Source: Buttiauxella izardii (GTDB lineage: Bacteria; Pseudomonadota; Gammaproteobacteria; Enterobacterales; Enterobacteriaceae). From it: 64,000 nt of DNA. Numbering within the stretch: the first letter of the stretch is position 1; each line of letters begins with the position of its first letter. The position numbers and the translations under genes are program-made. The DNA is taken from the NCBI RefSeq assembly GCF_003601925.1, contig NZ_QZWH01000009.1, forward strand, positions 50,859 through 114,858. Reading direction: 5' to 3'. Of this stretch, positions 48,974-58,661 are shown one piece after another. A model generated the notes under the pieces. That model did no database searches and was not told the DNA's origin. It saw nothing but the letters and a program-made list of their open reading frames with translations.

Positions 48974-51900
48974 ATGGCTAAGTTTTTTATCGATCGCCCT
49001 ATTTTCGCCTGGGTAATCGCCATCATTATTATGTTGGCGGGTGGGCTTGCGATCATGAAATTGCCTATCGCGCAATATCCAACCATTGCGCCACCGGCGA
49101 TTTCTATCTCTGCAAACTATCCAGGTGCTGATGCGAAGACGGTACAGGATACCGTGACACAGGTTATCGAACAGAACATGAACGGTATCGATAACCTGCT
49201 GTACATGTCCTCTTCCAGTGACTCCTCGGGTTCTGTCACCATCACCATTACCTTCGATTCCGGCACTGATGCCGATATCGCACAGGTTCAGGTGCAGAAC
49301 AAATTGCAACTGGCAATGCCGCTGCTGCCACAAGAAGTACAGCAGCAAGGTGTTAGCGTTGAGAAGTCCTCCAGTAGCTTCCTGATGGTTCTCGGTATGA
49401 TCAATACCGACGGTTCCATGACGCAGGAAGATATTTCGGACTACGTCGGCGCAACCATTAAAGACCCAATCAGCCGTACGCGTGGTGTGGGTGACGTTCA
49501 GCTGTTTGGTGCTCAGTACGCCATGCGTATCTGGATGGACCCGAACAAACTGAACAACTACCAGCTCACGCCGGTAGATATTATTAACGCTATCAAATCT
49601 CAGAACGCCCAGGTAGCAGCAGGTCAGTTAGGCGGTACTCCACCGGTTAAAGGCCAGCAGCTTAACGCCTCTATCATTGCTCAGACTCGTTTGAAATCTG
49701 CCGATGAGTTCAGCAAAATTTTGCTGAAAGTGAATCAAGATGGCTCACGTGTTCTGCTTAAAGATGTGGCAAAAGTTGAGTTGGGCGGCGAGAACTATAA
49801 CGTTGTCGCACGATTCAACGGCCAGCCTGCGTCTGGTTTAGGTATCAAACTGGCAACCGGTGCTAACGCCCTGGATACCGCCAATGCGGTACGTGCCACC
49901 GTGGAAAAACTGCAACCGTTCTTCCCGGCAGGTTTGAAAGTCGTTTATCCATACGACACCACGCCGTTCGTTAAAATCTCCATCAAAGAGGTAGTAAAAA
50001 CCCTCGTTGAAGCCATCGTGCTGGTGTTCCTGGTAATGTATCTGTTCTTGCAGAACTTCCGCGCCACACTGATTCCAACGATTGCCGTACCGGTGGTACT
50101 GCTGGGGACGTTCGCTATCCTTGCGATATTTGGCTATTCGATAAACACCCTAACGATGTTCGGGATGGTGCTTGCGATAGGCCTGTTGGTGGATGACGCC
50201 ATCGTCGTAGTAGAAAACGTTGAGCGTGTGATGGTGGAAGAAGGATTGCCACCGAAAGAAGCCACACGTAAATCAATGGAACAGATTCAGGGCGCTCTGG
50301 TGGGCATCGCGATGGTTCTGTCAGCGGTATTTATACCGATGGCGTTCTTCGGCGGTTCCACAGGGGCAATCTATCGTCAGTTCTCTATTACCATCGTATC
50401 GGCAATGGTGCTTTCTGTACTGGTGGCAATGATTCTGACACCCGCACTTTGCGCCACCTTGCTTAAGCCGATTGCGAAAGGCGAACACCACGAGAAGAAA
50501 GGCTTCTTCGGCTGGTTTAACAACATGTTCGACAAGAGCACGCATCATTATACCGACAGCGTCGGTAACATCTTGCGTAGCACCGGTCGTTACCTGGTGT
50601 TGTATCTGCTGATTGTGGTTGGCATGGCCTTCCTGTTTATTCGTCTGCCAAGTTCCTTCTTGCCAGATGAAGACCAGGGCGTGTTCCTGACCATGGCGCA
50701 GTTGCCTGCGGGTGCAACGCAAGAACGTACACAAGCCGTTCTTGATGATGTGAGCAAGTACTACCTCGAAAAAGAGAAAGACAACGTTAACTCGGTGTTT
50801 ACCGTTAACGGCTTTGGCTTCTCTGGACAAGGGCAGAACACCGGTCTGGCATTCGTATCGTTGAAAGACTGGGATGAGCGTCCGGGTGAAGAGAATAAGG
50901 TTCCAGCCATTGCTGGTCGCGCAAGCGCCGAATTCTCGAAAATCAAAGATGCCATCGTGTTCGCATTTAACCTGCCAGCTATCGTAGAACTGGGTACTGC
51001 AACGGGCTTCGACTTCCAGTTGATTGACCAGGCAAACCTTGGGCACGAAAAACTGACTCAGGCGCGTAACCAGTTGTTTGGCGAAGTGGCAAAACATCCT
51101 GACCTGTTAGTGGGCGTGCGTCCAAACGGTCTGGAAGATACGCCGCAGTTTAAAGTCGATATCGACCAGGAAAAAGCGCAGGCATTGGGCGTTTCTATCA
51201 GTGATATCAACACAACGCTGGGTGCAGCATGGGGTGGTAGCTACGTGAACGACTTCATCGACCGTGGTCGTGTGAAGAAAGTTTACCTGATGGCGGATGC
51301 GCCATTCCGTATGCTGCCAAGCGATATCAACACCTGGTATGTCCGTGGTTCGACCGGCCAGATGGTGCCATTCTCCGCGTTCTCAACCGCGCACTGGGAA
51401 TATGGTTCACCACGTCTGGAACGTTACAACGGCTTACCTTCCATGGAAATCCTAGGCCAGGCCGCACCGGGTAAAAGTACCGGTGAAGCAATGGATCTGA
51501 TGCAAGAGTTGGCGAGCAAACTGCCAACCGGTATCGGTTACGACTGGACGGGTATGTCATATCAGGAGCGTTTGTCTGGTAACCAGGCCCCTGCCCTGTA
51601 TGCGATTTCCTTGATTGTGGTATTCCTGTGTCTGGCTGCATTGTACGAGAGCTGGTCGATTCCATTCTCGGTTATGCTGGTTGTTCCACTCGGTGTTGTC
51701 GGTGCGTTACTTGCCGCCACCTTCCGTGGTCTGACTAACGACGTGTACTTCCAAGTAGGCCTGCTGACAACCATTGGCTTGTCGGCGAAGAACGCGATAC
51801 TTATCGTGGAATTCGCCAAAGACCTGATGGAAAAAGAAGGCAAAGGCCTGATTGAAGCGACACTCGAAGCGGTTCGTATGCGTCTGCGTCCGATTCTGAT

Positions 51901-52123
51901 GACATCACTGGCGTTTATCCTTGGTGTAATGCCACTGGTAATCAGCTCTGGTGCAGGTTCAGGTGCACAGAACGCAGTAGGTACGGGTGTAATGGGCGGG
52001 ATGGTGACAGCAACTGTTCTGGCTATCTTCTTCGTACCAGTGTTCTTCGTGGTGGTACGCCGCCGCTTCAGCCGTAAGTCTGAAGATGTAGAACACACCC
52101 ACGCAGTAGAACATCACAAGTAA
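48974..52123 (+). CDS. acrB: AcrB, RND multidrug efflux pump
   Basis: This 1,049-residue protein, the same length as in E. coli, is a 12-helix RND transporter with two large periplasmic loops. The proton-relay aspartates lie in [16 protein letters not shown] near residue 407 and the matching lysine in helix 10 ([14 protein letters not shown]). The N-terminus [20 protein letters not shown] is the family hallmark. It expels drugs, detergents and bile salts through TolC. AGGAGCC precedes the ATG and a strong terminator follows. Confidence 0.99.
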   Translation: MAKFFIDRPIFAWVIAIIIMLAGGLAIMKLPIAQYPTIAPPAISISANYPGADAKTVQDTVTQVIEQNMNGIDNLLYMSSSSDSSGSVTITITFDSGTDADIAQVQVQNKLQLAMPLLPQEVQQQGVSVEKSSSSFLMVLGMINTDGSMTQEDISDYVGATIKDPISRTRGVGDVQLFGAQYAMRIWMDPNKLNNYQLTPVDIINAIKSQNAQVAAGQLGGTPPVKGQQLNASIIAQTRLKSADEFSKILLKVNQDGSRVLLKDVAKVELGGENYNVVARFNGQPASGLGIKLATGANALDTANAVRATVEKLQPFFPAGLKVVYPYDTTPFVKISIKEVVKTLVEAIVLVFLVMYLFLQNFRATLIPTIAVPVVLLGTFAILAIFGYSINTLTMFGMVLAIGLLVDDAIVVVENVERVMVEEGLPPKEATRKSMEQIQGALVGIAMVLSAVFIPMAFFGGSTGAIYRQFSITIVSAMVLSVLVAMILTPALCATLLKPIAKGEHHEKKGFFGWFNNMFDKSTHHYTDSVGNILRSTGRYLVLYLLIVVGMAFLFIRLPSSFLPDEDQGVFLTMAQLPAGATQERTQAVLDDVSKYYLEKEKDNVNSVFTVNGFGFSGQGQNTGLAFVSLKDWDERPGEENKVPAIAGRASAEFSKIKDAIVFAFNLPAIVELGTATGFDFQLIDQANLGHEKLTQARNQLFGEVAKHPDLLVGVRPNGLEDTPQFKVDIDQEKAQALGVSISDINTTLGAAWGGSYVNDFIDRGRVKKVYLMADAPFRMLPSDINTWYVRGSTGQMVPFSAFSTAHWEYGSPRLERYNGLPSMEILGQAAPGKSTGEAMDLMQELASKLPTGIGYDWTGMSYQERLSGNQAPALYAISLIVVFLCLAALYESWSIPFSVMLVVPLGVVGALLAATFRGLTNDVYFQVGLLTTIGLSAKNAILIVEFAKDLMEKEGKGLIEATLEAVRMRLRPILMTSLAFILGVMPLVISSGAGSGAQNAVGTGVMGGMVTATVLAIFFVPVFFVVVRRRFSRKSEDVEHTHAVEHHK

Positions 52124-52140
52124 GTGAGTTAAGCATCTAA

Positions 52141-52168
52141 AGGGCCGCGCAAGCGGCCCTTTTTATTT
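52141..52168 (+). terminator. Intrinsic terminator of acrAB
   Basis: AGGGCCGC-GCAA-GCGGCCCT is followed by TTTTATTTAT, 17 bases after the acrB stop. Confidence 0.95.
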
Positions 52169-52169
52169 A

Positions 52170-52293
52170 TACCCATCATCCTTCAAGCTGCAGGGGTGTT
52201 GGCTGCACTCACTTACCCGAATCACTTACTTAAGTAAGCTCATCGGGATAAGTTCCCTGGCCGCCTACCTGCAACTCGAATGCTAACGGGTAT
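52170..52293. repeat. ERIC element (copy 3, diverged, inverted relative to copies 1 and 2)
   Basis: The arms CCTTCAAGCTGCAGG and CCTGCAACTCGAATG surround ACTTACTTAAGTAAGCTCAT, the ERIC core in the opposite orientation, with flanking GGGATAAGTTCCC. It lies just after the acrAB terminator. Confidence 0.75.
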
Positions 52294-52800
52294 ATGCGAA
52301 GTCAGATTTGTCATATTAATTAATAAATCAGCGATGTCGATTTTTTATACGATGGGTTTCAAAATGTTGCGATATAACCGCAACTAATCCTGAATGTGTA
52401 CCAAGATATTTCTTAAATTCCCGGCTAAACACCCAAAACTGATTCATACTTATTTATTAGGATAAGTCCTAATCATCTTATTTATTTGCACCGCATCAAT
52501 TGGCTATCGGGCAACATAAAATTAACCTCTTGAAAATAAACTATTTCCTGGAGTAGCCATTTTGGTTAATTTATAGGAAAAAGCTTTTAAAAATCGTGAA
52601 ACTCTTAATAAACATTGCGTTAGCGTAAACAGCTTTACAACAAATGTAATTTTTCGTAATACCGAAAGGAAATCTGCTACGGATTGATTTATAGTAAAAG
52701 CATATGGAATAATCGTTGTAATTGATCCCCACCTCATCCAGGTGTGTCCACCCCAACGCGTTATGTTTATCAAATTTTCTTCGATAAAAGGGGCTGCATT
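52294..52800. other. AT-rich leader region of tomB-hha
   Basis: About 500 non-coding AT-rich bases precede tomB. They should hold its promoter, but no unambiguous -35/-10 pair was found. The only structured site is a 7-bp inverted repeat at 52456-52473, listed separately. No small ORF with a good ribosome site was seen on either strand. Confidence 0.6.
52456..52473. promoter_or_regulatory. Possible RcsB/RcsAB box upstream of tomB
   Basis: ATTAGGA-TAAG-TCCTAAT is a perfect 7-bp dyad. Aligned with the RcsAB consensus TAAGATTATTCCTA it agrees at about 11 of 14 positions. It lies about 330 bases before tomB, so its role is uncertain. Confidence 0.3.
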
Positions 52801-53175
52801 ATGGACGAATACTCACCAAAAAGGCATGATATCGCGCAGCTTAAATTTCTCTGCGAAAACATGTATCATGACTGCCTTACCAACCTTGGCGAGAGTAATC
52901 ATGGTTGGGTTAATGATCCTACGTCGGCCATTAACTTGCAGTTAAATGAATTGATTGAGCACATTGCTGCTTTCGCACTTAATTACAAAATTAAGTACGA
53001 TGATGAGAGTAAATTGATTGAACAAATTGATGAATATTTGGACGATACATTTATGCTGTTCAGTAACTACGGCATCAATGCCCAGGACCTCCAGAAATGG
53101 AGAAAGTCCGGAAGCCGATTATTCCGATGTTTTGTTACAGAGAGCCGCGCTAACCCTGTAAGCCTATCCTTTTAA
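52801..53175 (+). CDS. tomB: TomB, Hha antidote / biofilm modulator
   Basis: This 124-residue protein, the same length as E. coli TomB, begins MDEYSPKRHDIAQLKFLCE. TomB counters Hha toxicity by oxidising a cysteine of Hha and affects biofilm formation. The frame is open 19 codons upstream, but the ATG at 52801 is the conserved start. It is in an operon with hha, 28 bases apart. This type of pair is compared with toxin-antitoxin modules. Confidence 0.96.
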   Translation: MDEYSPKRHDIAQLKFLCENMYHDCLTNLGESNHGWVNDPTSAINLQLNELIEHIAAFALNYKIKYDDESKLIEQIDEYLDDTFMLFSNYGINAQDLQKWRKSGSRLFRCFVTESRANPVSLSF

Positions 53176-53203
53176 ACTATTACAAGATGTATAAGGTGAT
53201 TTC

Positions 53204-53422
53204 ATGACTACAAAACCATTAACAAAGACCGATTATTTGATGCGCCTGCGACGCTGCCAAACAATTGATACATTAGAACGTGTGATTGAAAAGAATAAAT
53301 ACGAATTATCAGATAATGAATTGGCTGTATTTTATTCAGCTGCGGACCACCGTCTTGCGGAACTGACCATGAATAAGCTTTACGATAAAATACCACCCTC
53401 TGTATGGTCATTTATTCGTTAA
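53204..53422 (+). CDS. hha: Hha, H-NS-associated modulator
   Basis: This 72-residue protein is almost identical to E. coli Hha ([20 protein letters not shown] and on); only the ends differ. Hha binds the H-NS dimerisation domain and strengthens silencing of acquired, AT-rich DNA such as haemolysin operons. It keeps Cys 18, the residue TomB acts on. AAGGTG precedes the ATG. Confidence 0.97.
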   Translation: MTTKPLTKTDYLMRLRRCQTIDTLERVIEKNKYELSDNELAVFYSAADHRLAELTMNKLYDKIPPSVWSFIR

Positions 53423-53641
53423 TACTTCTGAATTATTATTACGTTTTTGGCATTTAGATTGACATGCTGTTACACCATCGGCCTGCTGGAGCAATGCGTC
53501 TACAGCTTTCCTTCATCTTTGATTGTTAAAACTCAGAATTAACTGTGTGATTACAATCACAAAATGAAAGAGCGCTCACATTAATTACAAACTAATCGCT
53601 TACGTTAACCGCTGTCCCGATTATCTATTAAAGGCATCGCC

Positions 53642-54196
53642 GTGAGTGAAGAAAAAAAGAAAATGATAGCAGGCGAACTCTATCGCCCTGCTGACACGCA
53701 ACTTCGTGCCGATCGTGTTAACGCTCGTCACTTGATTCACCGCTTTAATCATACCGCTCCTGATGAACAGGCTGTTCGTGCCGAATTGCTGGGCCAACTG
53801 CTTGGTCAAAGCCTGGATGCATATATTGAACCCTCGTTTCGATGCGATTATGGCTACAATATTTTCCTCGGCAAAAACTTCTACGCTAATTTCGACTGTG
53901 TGATCCTCGACGTTTGCCCGGTTTATATTGGCGACAATTGCATGCTGGCCCCAGGCGTTCATATTTATACCGCCACGCACCCGCTGGATGCCGAAACCCG
54001 CAACAGCGGTGTGGAATTCGGGAAACCCGTTACGATTGGGCACAATGTGTGGATTGGCGGGCGTGCGGTGATAAATCCCGGCGTCACCATCGGTGATAAC
54101 GTGGTGATTGGCGCAGGCTCAGTCGTCACAAAAGATATTCCAGCAAACTCAGTCGTGGCCGGGAACCCAGCGCGCCTGATTAAAATGGTCGACTAA
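53642..54196 (+). CDS. maa: Maa, maltose O-acetyltransferase
   Basis: This 184-residue protein has a GTG start and an N-terminal Mac domain (residues 5-60, [11 protein letters not shown]). Left-handed parallel beta-helix hexapeptide repeats follow from about residue 75, with the catalytic histidine in [12 protein letters not shown] near residue 114. It acetylates maltose and glucose with acetyl-CoA. It is orthologous to E. coli Maa (183 residues) at the same place after hha. Confidence 0.94.
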   Translation: MSEEKKKMIAGELYRPADTQLRADRVNARHLIHRFNHTAPDEQAVRAELLGQLLGQSLDAYIEPSFRCDYGYNIFLGKNFYANFDCVILDVCPVYIGDNCMLAPGVHIYTATHPLDAETRNSGVEFGKPVTIGHNVWIGGRAVINPGVTIGDNVVIGAGSVVTKDIPANSVVAGNPARLIKMVD

Positions 54197-54298
54197 CTGT
54201 TATGCTTTTTTTTGGCAGAACTGTTACTTTTACGCCCCGCAAGGGATTCTTAAAATAACAGTTCCCTGCCTGTAGCGTTTCTGTTCAAAAGGCCCATC

Positions 54299-54757
54299 AT
54301 GACTGAAATTCAGCGCCTGCTCACCGACACCATTGAGCAACTCAATGCCGATGAAAAACGCGATAATCGCCCGCGTTTTAGCATCAGCTTTATTCGCAAA
54401 CATCCGGGTTTGTTTATCGGCATGTGGATTGGCTGGTTTGCCACACTTTGGGTGATGCTGGAGTCGGACACGCTCGCCGGTTCAGTCTGGTTGCTGGTCG
54501 TGTTATTTGCGCTGCTCAACGGCTTTTTCTTTTTTGATGTCAATCCGCGCTATCGTTACGACGATATTGATGTGCTGGACTTACGCGTTTGCTACAACGG
54601 CGAGTGGTACAACACGCGCAACGTGCCGCCAACTTTGATTGATAAAATCCTGCAATCCCCTGGCGTTGACGAACAGAAAAAATCGCTGCTGCATAAAATG
54701 GTGACCACCAAAGGCGAACTCTCTTTCTACGATATCTTCTCGCTCGCCCGCACCTGA
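54299..54757 (+). CDS. ylaC: YlaC, inner-membrane protein
   Basis: This 152-residue protein (E. coli: 156) has two adjacent membrane spans at about residues 37-80 ([15 protein letters not shown] and [17 protein letters not shown]) and a cytoplasmic C-terminal domain with [20 protein letters not shown]. It belongs to a conserved family of unknown function. A terminator follows. Confidence 0.92.
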   Translation: MTEIQRLLTDTIEQLNADEKRDNRPRFSISFIRKHPGLFIGMWIGWFATLWVMLESDTLAGSVWLLVVLFALLNGFFFFDVNPRYRYDDIDVLDLRVCYNGEWYNTRNVPPTLIDKILQSPGVDEQKKSLLHKMVTTKGELSFYDIFSLART

Positions 54758-54776
54758 CCTTCCAAATGAGCAAAAT

Positions 54777-54799
54777 AAGGGGCCAATGCCCCTTGTTTT
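54777..54799. terminator. Bidirectional terminator between ylaC and rpmJ2
   Basis: AAGGGGC-CAAT-GCCCCTT is followed by GTTTT on the plus strand and by ATTTTG on the minus strand. It lies between the convergent ylaC and rpmJ2 genes and slightly overlaps the rpmJ2 stop codon. Confidence 0.8.
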
Positions 54800-54938
54800 A
54801 ACGCCGCTTTTTCCCGCCCTGCACCGCTTTAAAACGCGGATTACTTTTGCAAATCACATACAACCGCCCTTTGCGCTTCACTATCTGGCAATCCGGATGG
54901 CGCTGCTTAGCACTGCGTAACGAATTTAAAACCTTCAT
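54798..54938 (-). CDS. ykgO: RpmJ2 (YkgO), zinc-independent ribosomal protein L36
   Basis: This 46-residue ORF reads [20 protein letters not shown] and on, matching E. coli YkgO. It has the C-minus form of L36: the four zinc ligands of RpmJ are not kept. It replaces zinc-bound L36 in ribosomes when zinc is short. The usual partner gene rpmE2 (ykgM) is not next to it. A Zur-like palindrome overlaps its promoter. Confidence 0.95.
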   Translation of the reverse strand: MKVLNSLRSAKQRHPDCQIVKRKGRLYVICKSNPRFKAVQGGKKRR

Positions 54939-54950
54939 GTTTACACCTTT

Positions 54951-54978
54951 TTATTGTTACTTTATAACATAACAATAA
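54951..54978 (-). promoter_or_regulatory. Probable Zur operator of rpmJ2
   Basis: TTATTGTTA and TAACAATAA form a perfect 9-bp dyad around CTTTATAACA, 12 bases before the rpmJ2 start. The AT-rich GTTA...TAAC pattern resembles the Zur box (GTTATANTATAAC type), and E. coli ykgMO is a Zur target. Confidence 0.65.
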
Positions 54979-55158
54979 GATAAAAGATGAGCGACTAAAA
55001 CGCAAGCCAGTTTGTCTGCAAAACCCGCCATAGCTAAATCCCGCAAAAGCTTAGAACCCCGCACGGCAATAACTTAGAAGATAACAATATTGGGAGGCTC
55101 GGCGTGCCTGGGGCAATGTAATTCCATGCACATCACATCAATCCAGAAGGGATAAATC

Positions 55159-55299
55159 ATGAATCAGCGCTGTTGTTGTGAAACAAATTGTCGGGCGAAA
55201 AAATCAGAACCTAGCAAGAAAAAATCTGAAATATGCGGAGTCCAGAATGAGCAAAACAACGATCAAGGCATTGCCAATACTCGATCTCTTAGCCCTTGA
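55159..55299 (+). CDS. Small Cys-rich leader ORF overlapping the oxygenase start
   Basis: This ORF of 46 codons begins MNQRCCCETNCRAKK. It has GAAGGG at 7 bases before the ATG, three consecutive TGT codons at positions 5-7, and two more Cys codons at positions 11 and 26. It runs 50 bases past the start of the oxygenase gene in another reading frame. Such an arrangement could couple translation of the oxygenase operon to the supply of Cys-tRNA. No homologue is known to me; it may be a leader peptide or chance. Confidence 0.5.
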   Translation: MNQRCCCETNCRAKKSEPSKKKSEICGVQNEQNNDQGIANTRSLSP

Positions 55300-56284
55300 G
55301 GGCACAGCAACCGACCGCGCTGCATTTCTCGAACAATTGCGCCTCGCAGCTCGTGACATTGGTTTCTTCTATCTCATAAACCATGGTATCAACCCGGAAC
55401 TGCAACAAGCGGTTCAGGATGAAGCACAACAGTTTTTCGCTTTACCAGAAGCTGAAAAACAGAAAGTGGCAATGATCCACTCTCCTCATTTTCGCGGTTA
55501 CAACCGCGCTGCCAGCGAATTAACGCGCGGCAAACCTGACTGGCGTGAACAGTTCGATATTGGTGCTGAACGCCCGGCACTTTCCGTTGATGAATCCCGG
55601 CCCGGCTGGCTGCGGCTACAAGGGCCCAACCTGTGGCCTGAAGCGCAACCGACGCTAAAACCGACCCTTTTACAGTTCCAACGCGAGATGACTGCGGTCG
55701 CGCTCAAACTGCTGCGCACCTTTGCACAAGCGCTGGAATTACCGGCTGACAGCTTCGATAACCTGTACGGCAATAAACCCAACGAGCACATCAAGCTGAT
55801 TCGCTATCCAGGAAAGTCCGCAACGGATAGCAATCAGGGCGTCGGGGCGCATAAAGACTCCGGCTTCCTGAGCTTTTTGCTGCAAGACCAGCAGCAAGGT
55901 TTGCAGGTCGAAGTCTCGCCGGATAACTGGGTCGATGCCGCGCCGCTGCCCGGTAGTTTTGTGGTGAATATTGGTGAGTTGCTGGAGCTTGCGACCAATG
56001 GCTATTTACGCGCCACCGTTCACCGCGTGATTTCGCCGCCAGTCGGGCAGCAGCGCCAGTCGATTGCCTTTTTCCTCGGCGCACAGCTCGACGCCGTGGT
56101 GCCGGTTTATGCCCTGCCGCCCGAACTCGCACAACAGGCTTTAGGGCCGGAAAGTGACCCGCAAAACCCCTTGCTGCGCGATGTTGGCTGGAACTATTTA
56201 AAAGGCCGCCTGCGCTCGCACCCTGACGTGGCGGAACGTTATTACCCGGATGTCTTGCGTAACAGCACTGAACTCATCGCTTAA
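55247..56284 (+). CDS. 2-oxoglutarate/Fe(II) oxygenase, isopenicillin N synthase-like
   Basis: This 345-residue protein has a DIOX_N-type N-terminal part (ARDIGFFYLINHGI near residue 35) and a C-terminal double-stranded beta-helix. The iron triad is His 202, Asp 204 (VGAHKDSGFLS) and His 259 (ATVHRVISP). Arg 270 and Ser 272 (QQRQSI) bind the cosubstrate. GGAG stands 6 bases before the chosen ATG; 23 open codons upstream lack a ribosome site. It heads an operon with MetQNI-like genes, which suggests it processes the imported compound, perhaps a sulfur-containing one. The substrate is unknown. Confidence 0.9.
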   Translation: MSKTTIKALPILDLLALEGTATDRAAFLEQLRLAARDIGFFYLINHGINPELQQAVQDEAQQFFALPEAEKQKVAMIHSPHFRGYNRAASELTRGKPDWREQFDIGAERPALSVDESRPGWLRLQGPNLWPEAQPTLKPTLLQFQREMTAVALKLLRTFAQALELPADSFDNLYGNKPNEHIKLIRYPGKSATDSNQGVGAHKDSGFLSFLLQDQQQGLQVEVSPDNWVDAAPLPGSFVVNIGELLELATNGYLRATVHRVISPPVGQQRQSIAFFLGAQLDAVVPVYALPPELAQQALGPESDPQNPLLRDVGWNYLKGRLRSHPDVAERYYPDVLRNSTELIA

Positions 56285-56302
56285 ACATTAAAGGAAAACA
56301 CC

Positions 56303-57112
56303 ATGAAAAATGCCTCTTTTAAACTGGCAGGGATCGCGCTGTCTTTGACTCTGGCTTTCAGCGCTCACGCCGCCGACACCTTACGCATTGCCGCCGATGC
56401 GGTGCCGCACGCAGAAATCCTGGCGTTCGTACAAAAACTCGATCCCAATTTAAAGCTCAAAGTGGTTGAACTGAGTAACGGCGTGAATGCCAATGAATTG
56501 CTGGCGAACGGCGATGTCGACGCCAACTACTTCCAGCATGTGCCGTATTTGCGCGAACAGGAAAAAGCGCTCGGTAAAAAATTCACCGTTGCCGCCACCG
56601 TTCATATCGAGCCGCTGGGAATTTACTCGCACAAATACAAAGACCTGAAATCGGTACCCGATAACGCCACTATCGCGCTGCCGAACAACGTCACCAACCT
56701 GAGCCGTGCGCTGTATTTATTGCAGGACAAAGGGCTGATTACGCTGAAGTCAGAATTTAAAGATGCGGCGCAAAACCAGGCCACGCCGCGTGATATCGCC
56801 AGCAACCCGAAACATCTGAAGATTGTTGAAATCGAAGCACCGCAATTGCCGCGCTCGCTTGATGATGTGGATTTGGCAGTGATCAACGGCAACTATGCGC
56901 TGGAAGCCGGTTTAACGCCGTCAAAAGATGCGTTGGGGCTGGAAAGTGCGACGCATAATCCGTATGCCAATATTCTGGTGACGAACCCGGATTTAGCCAA
57001 CGATCCGCGCATTAAAGAGCTGGCGAAAGATCTGCAATCGCCACAGGTGGCCGATTTTATTCGCAAGCAGTTCAACGGTTCTGTGATCCCGGTTGCCGCG
57101 CCTCAATCATGA
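56303..57112 (+). CDS. MetQ/NlpA-family periplasmic substrate-binding protein
   Basis: This 269-residue protein belongs to the NlpA family: [11 protein letters not shown] near residue 34, [21 protein letters not shown] near residue 60, and [14 protein letters not shown] near residue 133. Unlike E. coli MetQ it has a plain Sec signal (cleavage after FSAHA, residue 23) and no lipobox cysteine, so it should be a free periplasmic protein. It follows the oxygenase by 18 bases and overlaps the ATPase gene by 4. The ligand may be methionine or a related sulfur compound. Confidence 0.93.
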   Translation: MKNASFKLAGIALSLTLAFSAHAADTLRIAADAVPHAEILAFVQKLDPNLKLKVVELSNGVNANELLANGDVDANYFQHVPYLREQEKALGKKFTVAATVHIEPLGIYSHKYKDLKSVPDNATIALPNNVTNLSRALYLLQDKGLITLKSEFKDAAQNQATPRDIASNPKHLKIVEIEAPQLPRSLDDVDLAVINGNYALEAGLTPSKDALGLESATHNPYANILVTNPDLANDPRIKELAKDLQSPQVADFIRKQFNGSVIPVAAPQS

Positions 57113-57900
57113 TTACCCTTGAGCGGCTGAGCAAAGTGTATGCCGGAGGAGGCCAACCGGCACTGGATGACGTCTCACTGACTGTGCCAGAAGGCGCAAT
57201 CTACGGCATTCTCGGGCGCAGTGGCGCCGGGAAAAGTACCTTGATTCGCTGTCTCAATCTACTGGAGCGGCCCACGTCGGGCCGCATTCTGATGCACGGC
57301 GTGGACATCACCACGCTGAATAATCGCCAGTTGCGCGCTCATCGCCAGCGCACCGGCATGGTATTTCAGCATTTCAATTTGATTCATGCGCGCAACGTGG
57401 CAGACAACATTGCGGTGCCGCTGGAAATCGCCGGGCAGCCACGTGAACTGCGCCAACAGCGTGTTCATGAGCTGCTCGAATTAGTCGGCCTGAGCGATAA
57501 AGCACACGCCTTCCCTTCACAACTTTCCGGGGGGCAAAAACAGCGCGTGGGCATTGCCCGCGCCCTCGCCGCTCATCCTGACGTATTACTTTGCGATGAA
57601 GCCACCAGCGCGTTAGACAGCGAAACCACCGCCTCTGTGCTGGCGCTGCTGATGGACATCAACCGTAAACTCGGCGTCACCATCGTGCTGATTACTCATC
57701 AACTGGAAGTGGTGAAAGCCATTTGCGACCACGCGGCATTACTTGAGCACGGCAAACTCATCGAAAGCGGTTCGCTGTCTGAATTGTTAGTCGCCCCCTA
57801 TTCCCGCCTGCGCCAGGCATTGTTACCTGGCGATGCGGCAGAAAAAGCATTTTTACGCCGCATCGGCGTTTCAGGGAGAGTGTTATGCGAAGTCGCCTAG
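57109..57900 (+). CDS. MetN-like ABC transporter ATPase lacking the NIL domain
   Basis: This 263-residue ATPase has Walker A GRSGAGKS (36-43), a Q-loop at VFQHFNL, signature LSGGQ (138-142), Walker B VLLCDE and the switch His in LITHQ. MetN is about 343 residues because of a C-terminal NIL/ACT domain that binds methionine and shuts transport off; that domain is missing here. Transport should therefore not be under the usual trans-inhibition. It overlaps both neighbours in the operon. Confidence 0.93.
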   Translation: MITLERLSKVYAGGGQPALDDVSLTVPEGAIYGILGRSGAGKSTLIRCLNLLERPTSGRILMHGVDITTLNNRQLRAHRQRTGMVFQHFNLIHARNVADNIAVPLEIAGQPRELRQQRVHELLELVGLSDKAHAFPSQLSGGQKQRVGIARALAAHPDVLLCDEATSALDSETTASVLALLMDINRKLGVTIVLITHQLEVVKAICDHAALLEHGKLIESGSLSELLVAPYSRLRQALLPGDAAEKAFLRRIGVSGRVLCEVA

Positions 57901-58556
57901 CCTGGGAAGATTTGTGGCCGTTACTGCTCGACGGCACGCTGGACACGCTTTACATGGTGAGTCTTGCGGCGCTGTTTACGGTGATTATCGGTTTGCCGTT
58001 AGGCGTATTACTGTTCCTCACCCGCCGCGATGGCGTGCTGCCAGCCCCAAAACTAAATCAGATTATCGGCAGCGTAGTGAACGTCGGGCGTTCGCTGCCC
58101 TTTATTGTGTTGTTGATTGCGCTGATCCCCTTCACGCGGTTAATCGTCGGCACCACGTTAGGTAGCACTGCGGCGGTGGTTCCGATTACGATTGGCGCAT
58201 TCCCGTTCTTTGCGCGGGTGGTCGAAAACGCGTTGGATGAAGTCGATAAAGGGCGCATCGAAGCCATTTTATCCATGGGCGGCAATGTGTGGCATATCAT
58301 CGGCAAAGTGTTATTGCCCGAAGCGCTGCCCGCGCTGCTGGCCGGGATTACCCTCACCGTGGTGATGCTGATTGGCTTTTCTTCGATGGCGGGGGTGATT
58401 GGCGGCGGCGGTCTGGGGGATCTGGCGATTCGCTATGGTTATCAGCGTTTTGACGACCAGGTGATGGTCGGAACGGTGGTGATTTTGGTGGCGATGGTGC
58501 AGTTGGTACAAAGTGTGGGTGATCGTCTGGTGCGCAGACTCGCACACCGACGTTAA
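57885..58556 (+). CDS. MetI-like ABC transporter permease
   Basis: This 223-residue protein has about five membrane spans and the permease EAA-type loop ([24 protein letters not shown] near residue 105), followed by [26 protein letters not shown], the MetI hallmark. It forms the channel with the preceding ATPase. The start overlaps the ATPase stop by 16 bases, and a REP pair closes the operon. Confidence 0.94.
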   Translation: MRSRLAWEDLWPLLLDGTLDTLYMVSLAALFTVIIGLPLGVLLFLTRRDGVLPAPKLNQIIGSVVNVGRSLPFIVLLIALIPFTRLIVGTTLGSTAAVVPITIGAFPFFARVVENALDEVDKGRIEAILSMGGNVWHIIGKVLLPEALPALLAGITLTVVMLIGFSSMAGVIGGGGLGDLAIRYGYQRFDDQVMVGTVVILVAMVQLVQSVGDRLVRRLAHRR

Positions 58557-58557
58557 A

Positions 58558-58660
58558 GTGTCGGATGACGCTGACGCTTATCCGACCTACCACATCCGTT
58601 ACACCACAACACCCGTAATCTTTCGTAGGGCGGATAAGCGCAAGCGTCATCCGCCAGTTT
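58558..58660. repeat. Pair of inverted REP sequences (BIME)
   Basis: The first unit, GTCGGATGACGCTGACGCTT and ATCCGAC (58559-58585), faces the second, GGCGGATAAGCGCAAGCGTC and ATCCGCC (58629-58655), in opposite orientation. It lies between the convergent permease and PTS genes. A TTTTT follows the second unit, so it may also terminate plus-strand transcription. Confidence 0.88.
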
Positions 58661-58661
58661 T

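Noticed and set aside
52522..52773. An 83-codon minus-strand frame upstream of tomB
   Set aside because: It is AT-rich, lacks a ribosome site and reads through the expected tomB promoter region; no family resemblance was seen.
55247..56284. Calling the oxygenase an isopenicillin N synthase
   Set aside because: The fold and iron ligands fit the superfamily, but no beta-lactam biosynthesis genes are nearby and the superfamily has many other activities.
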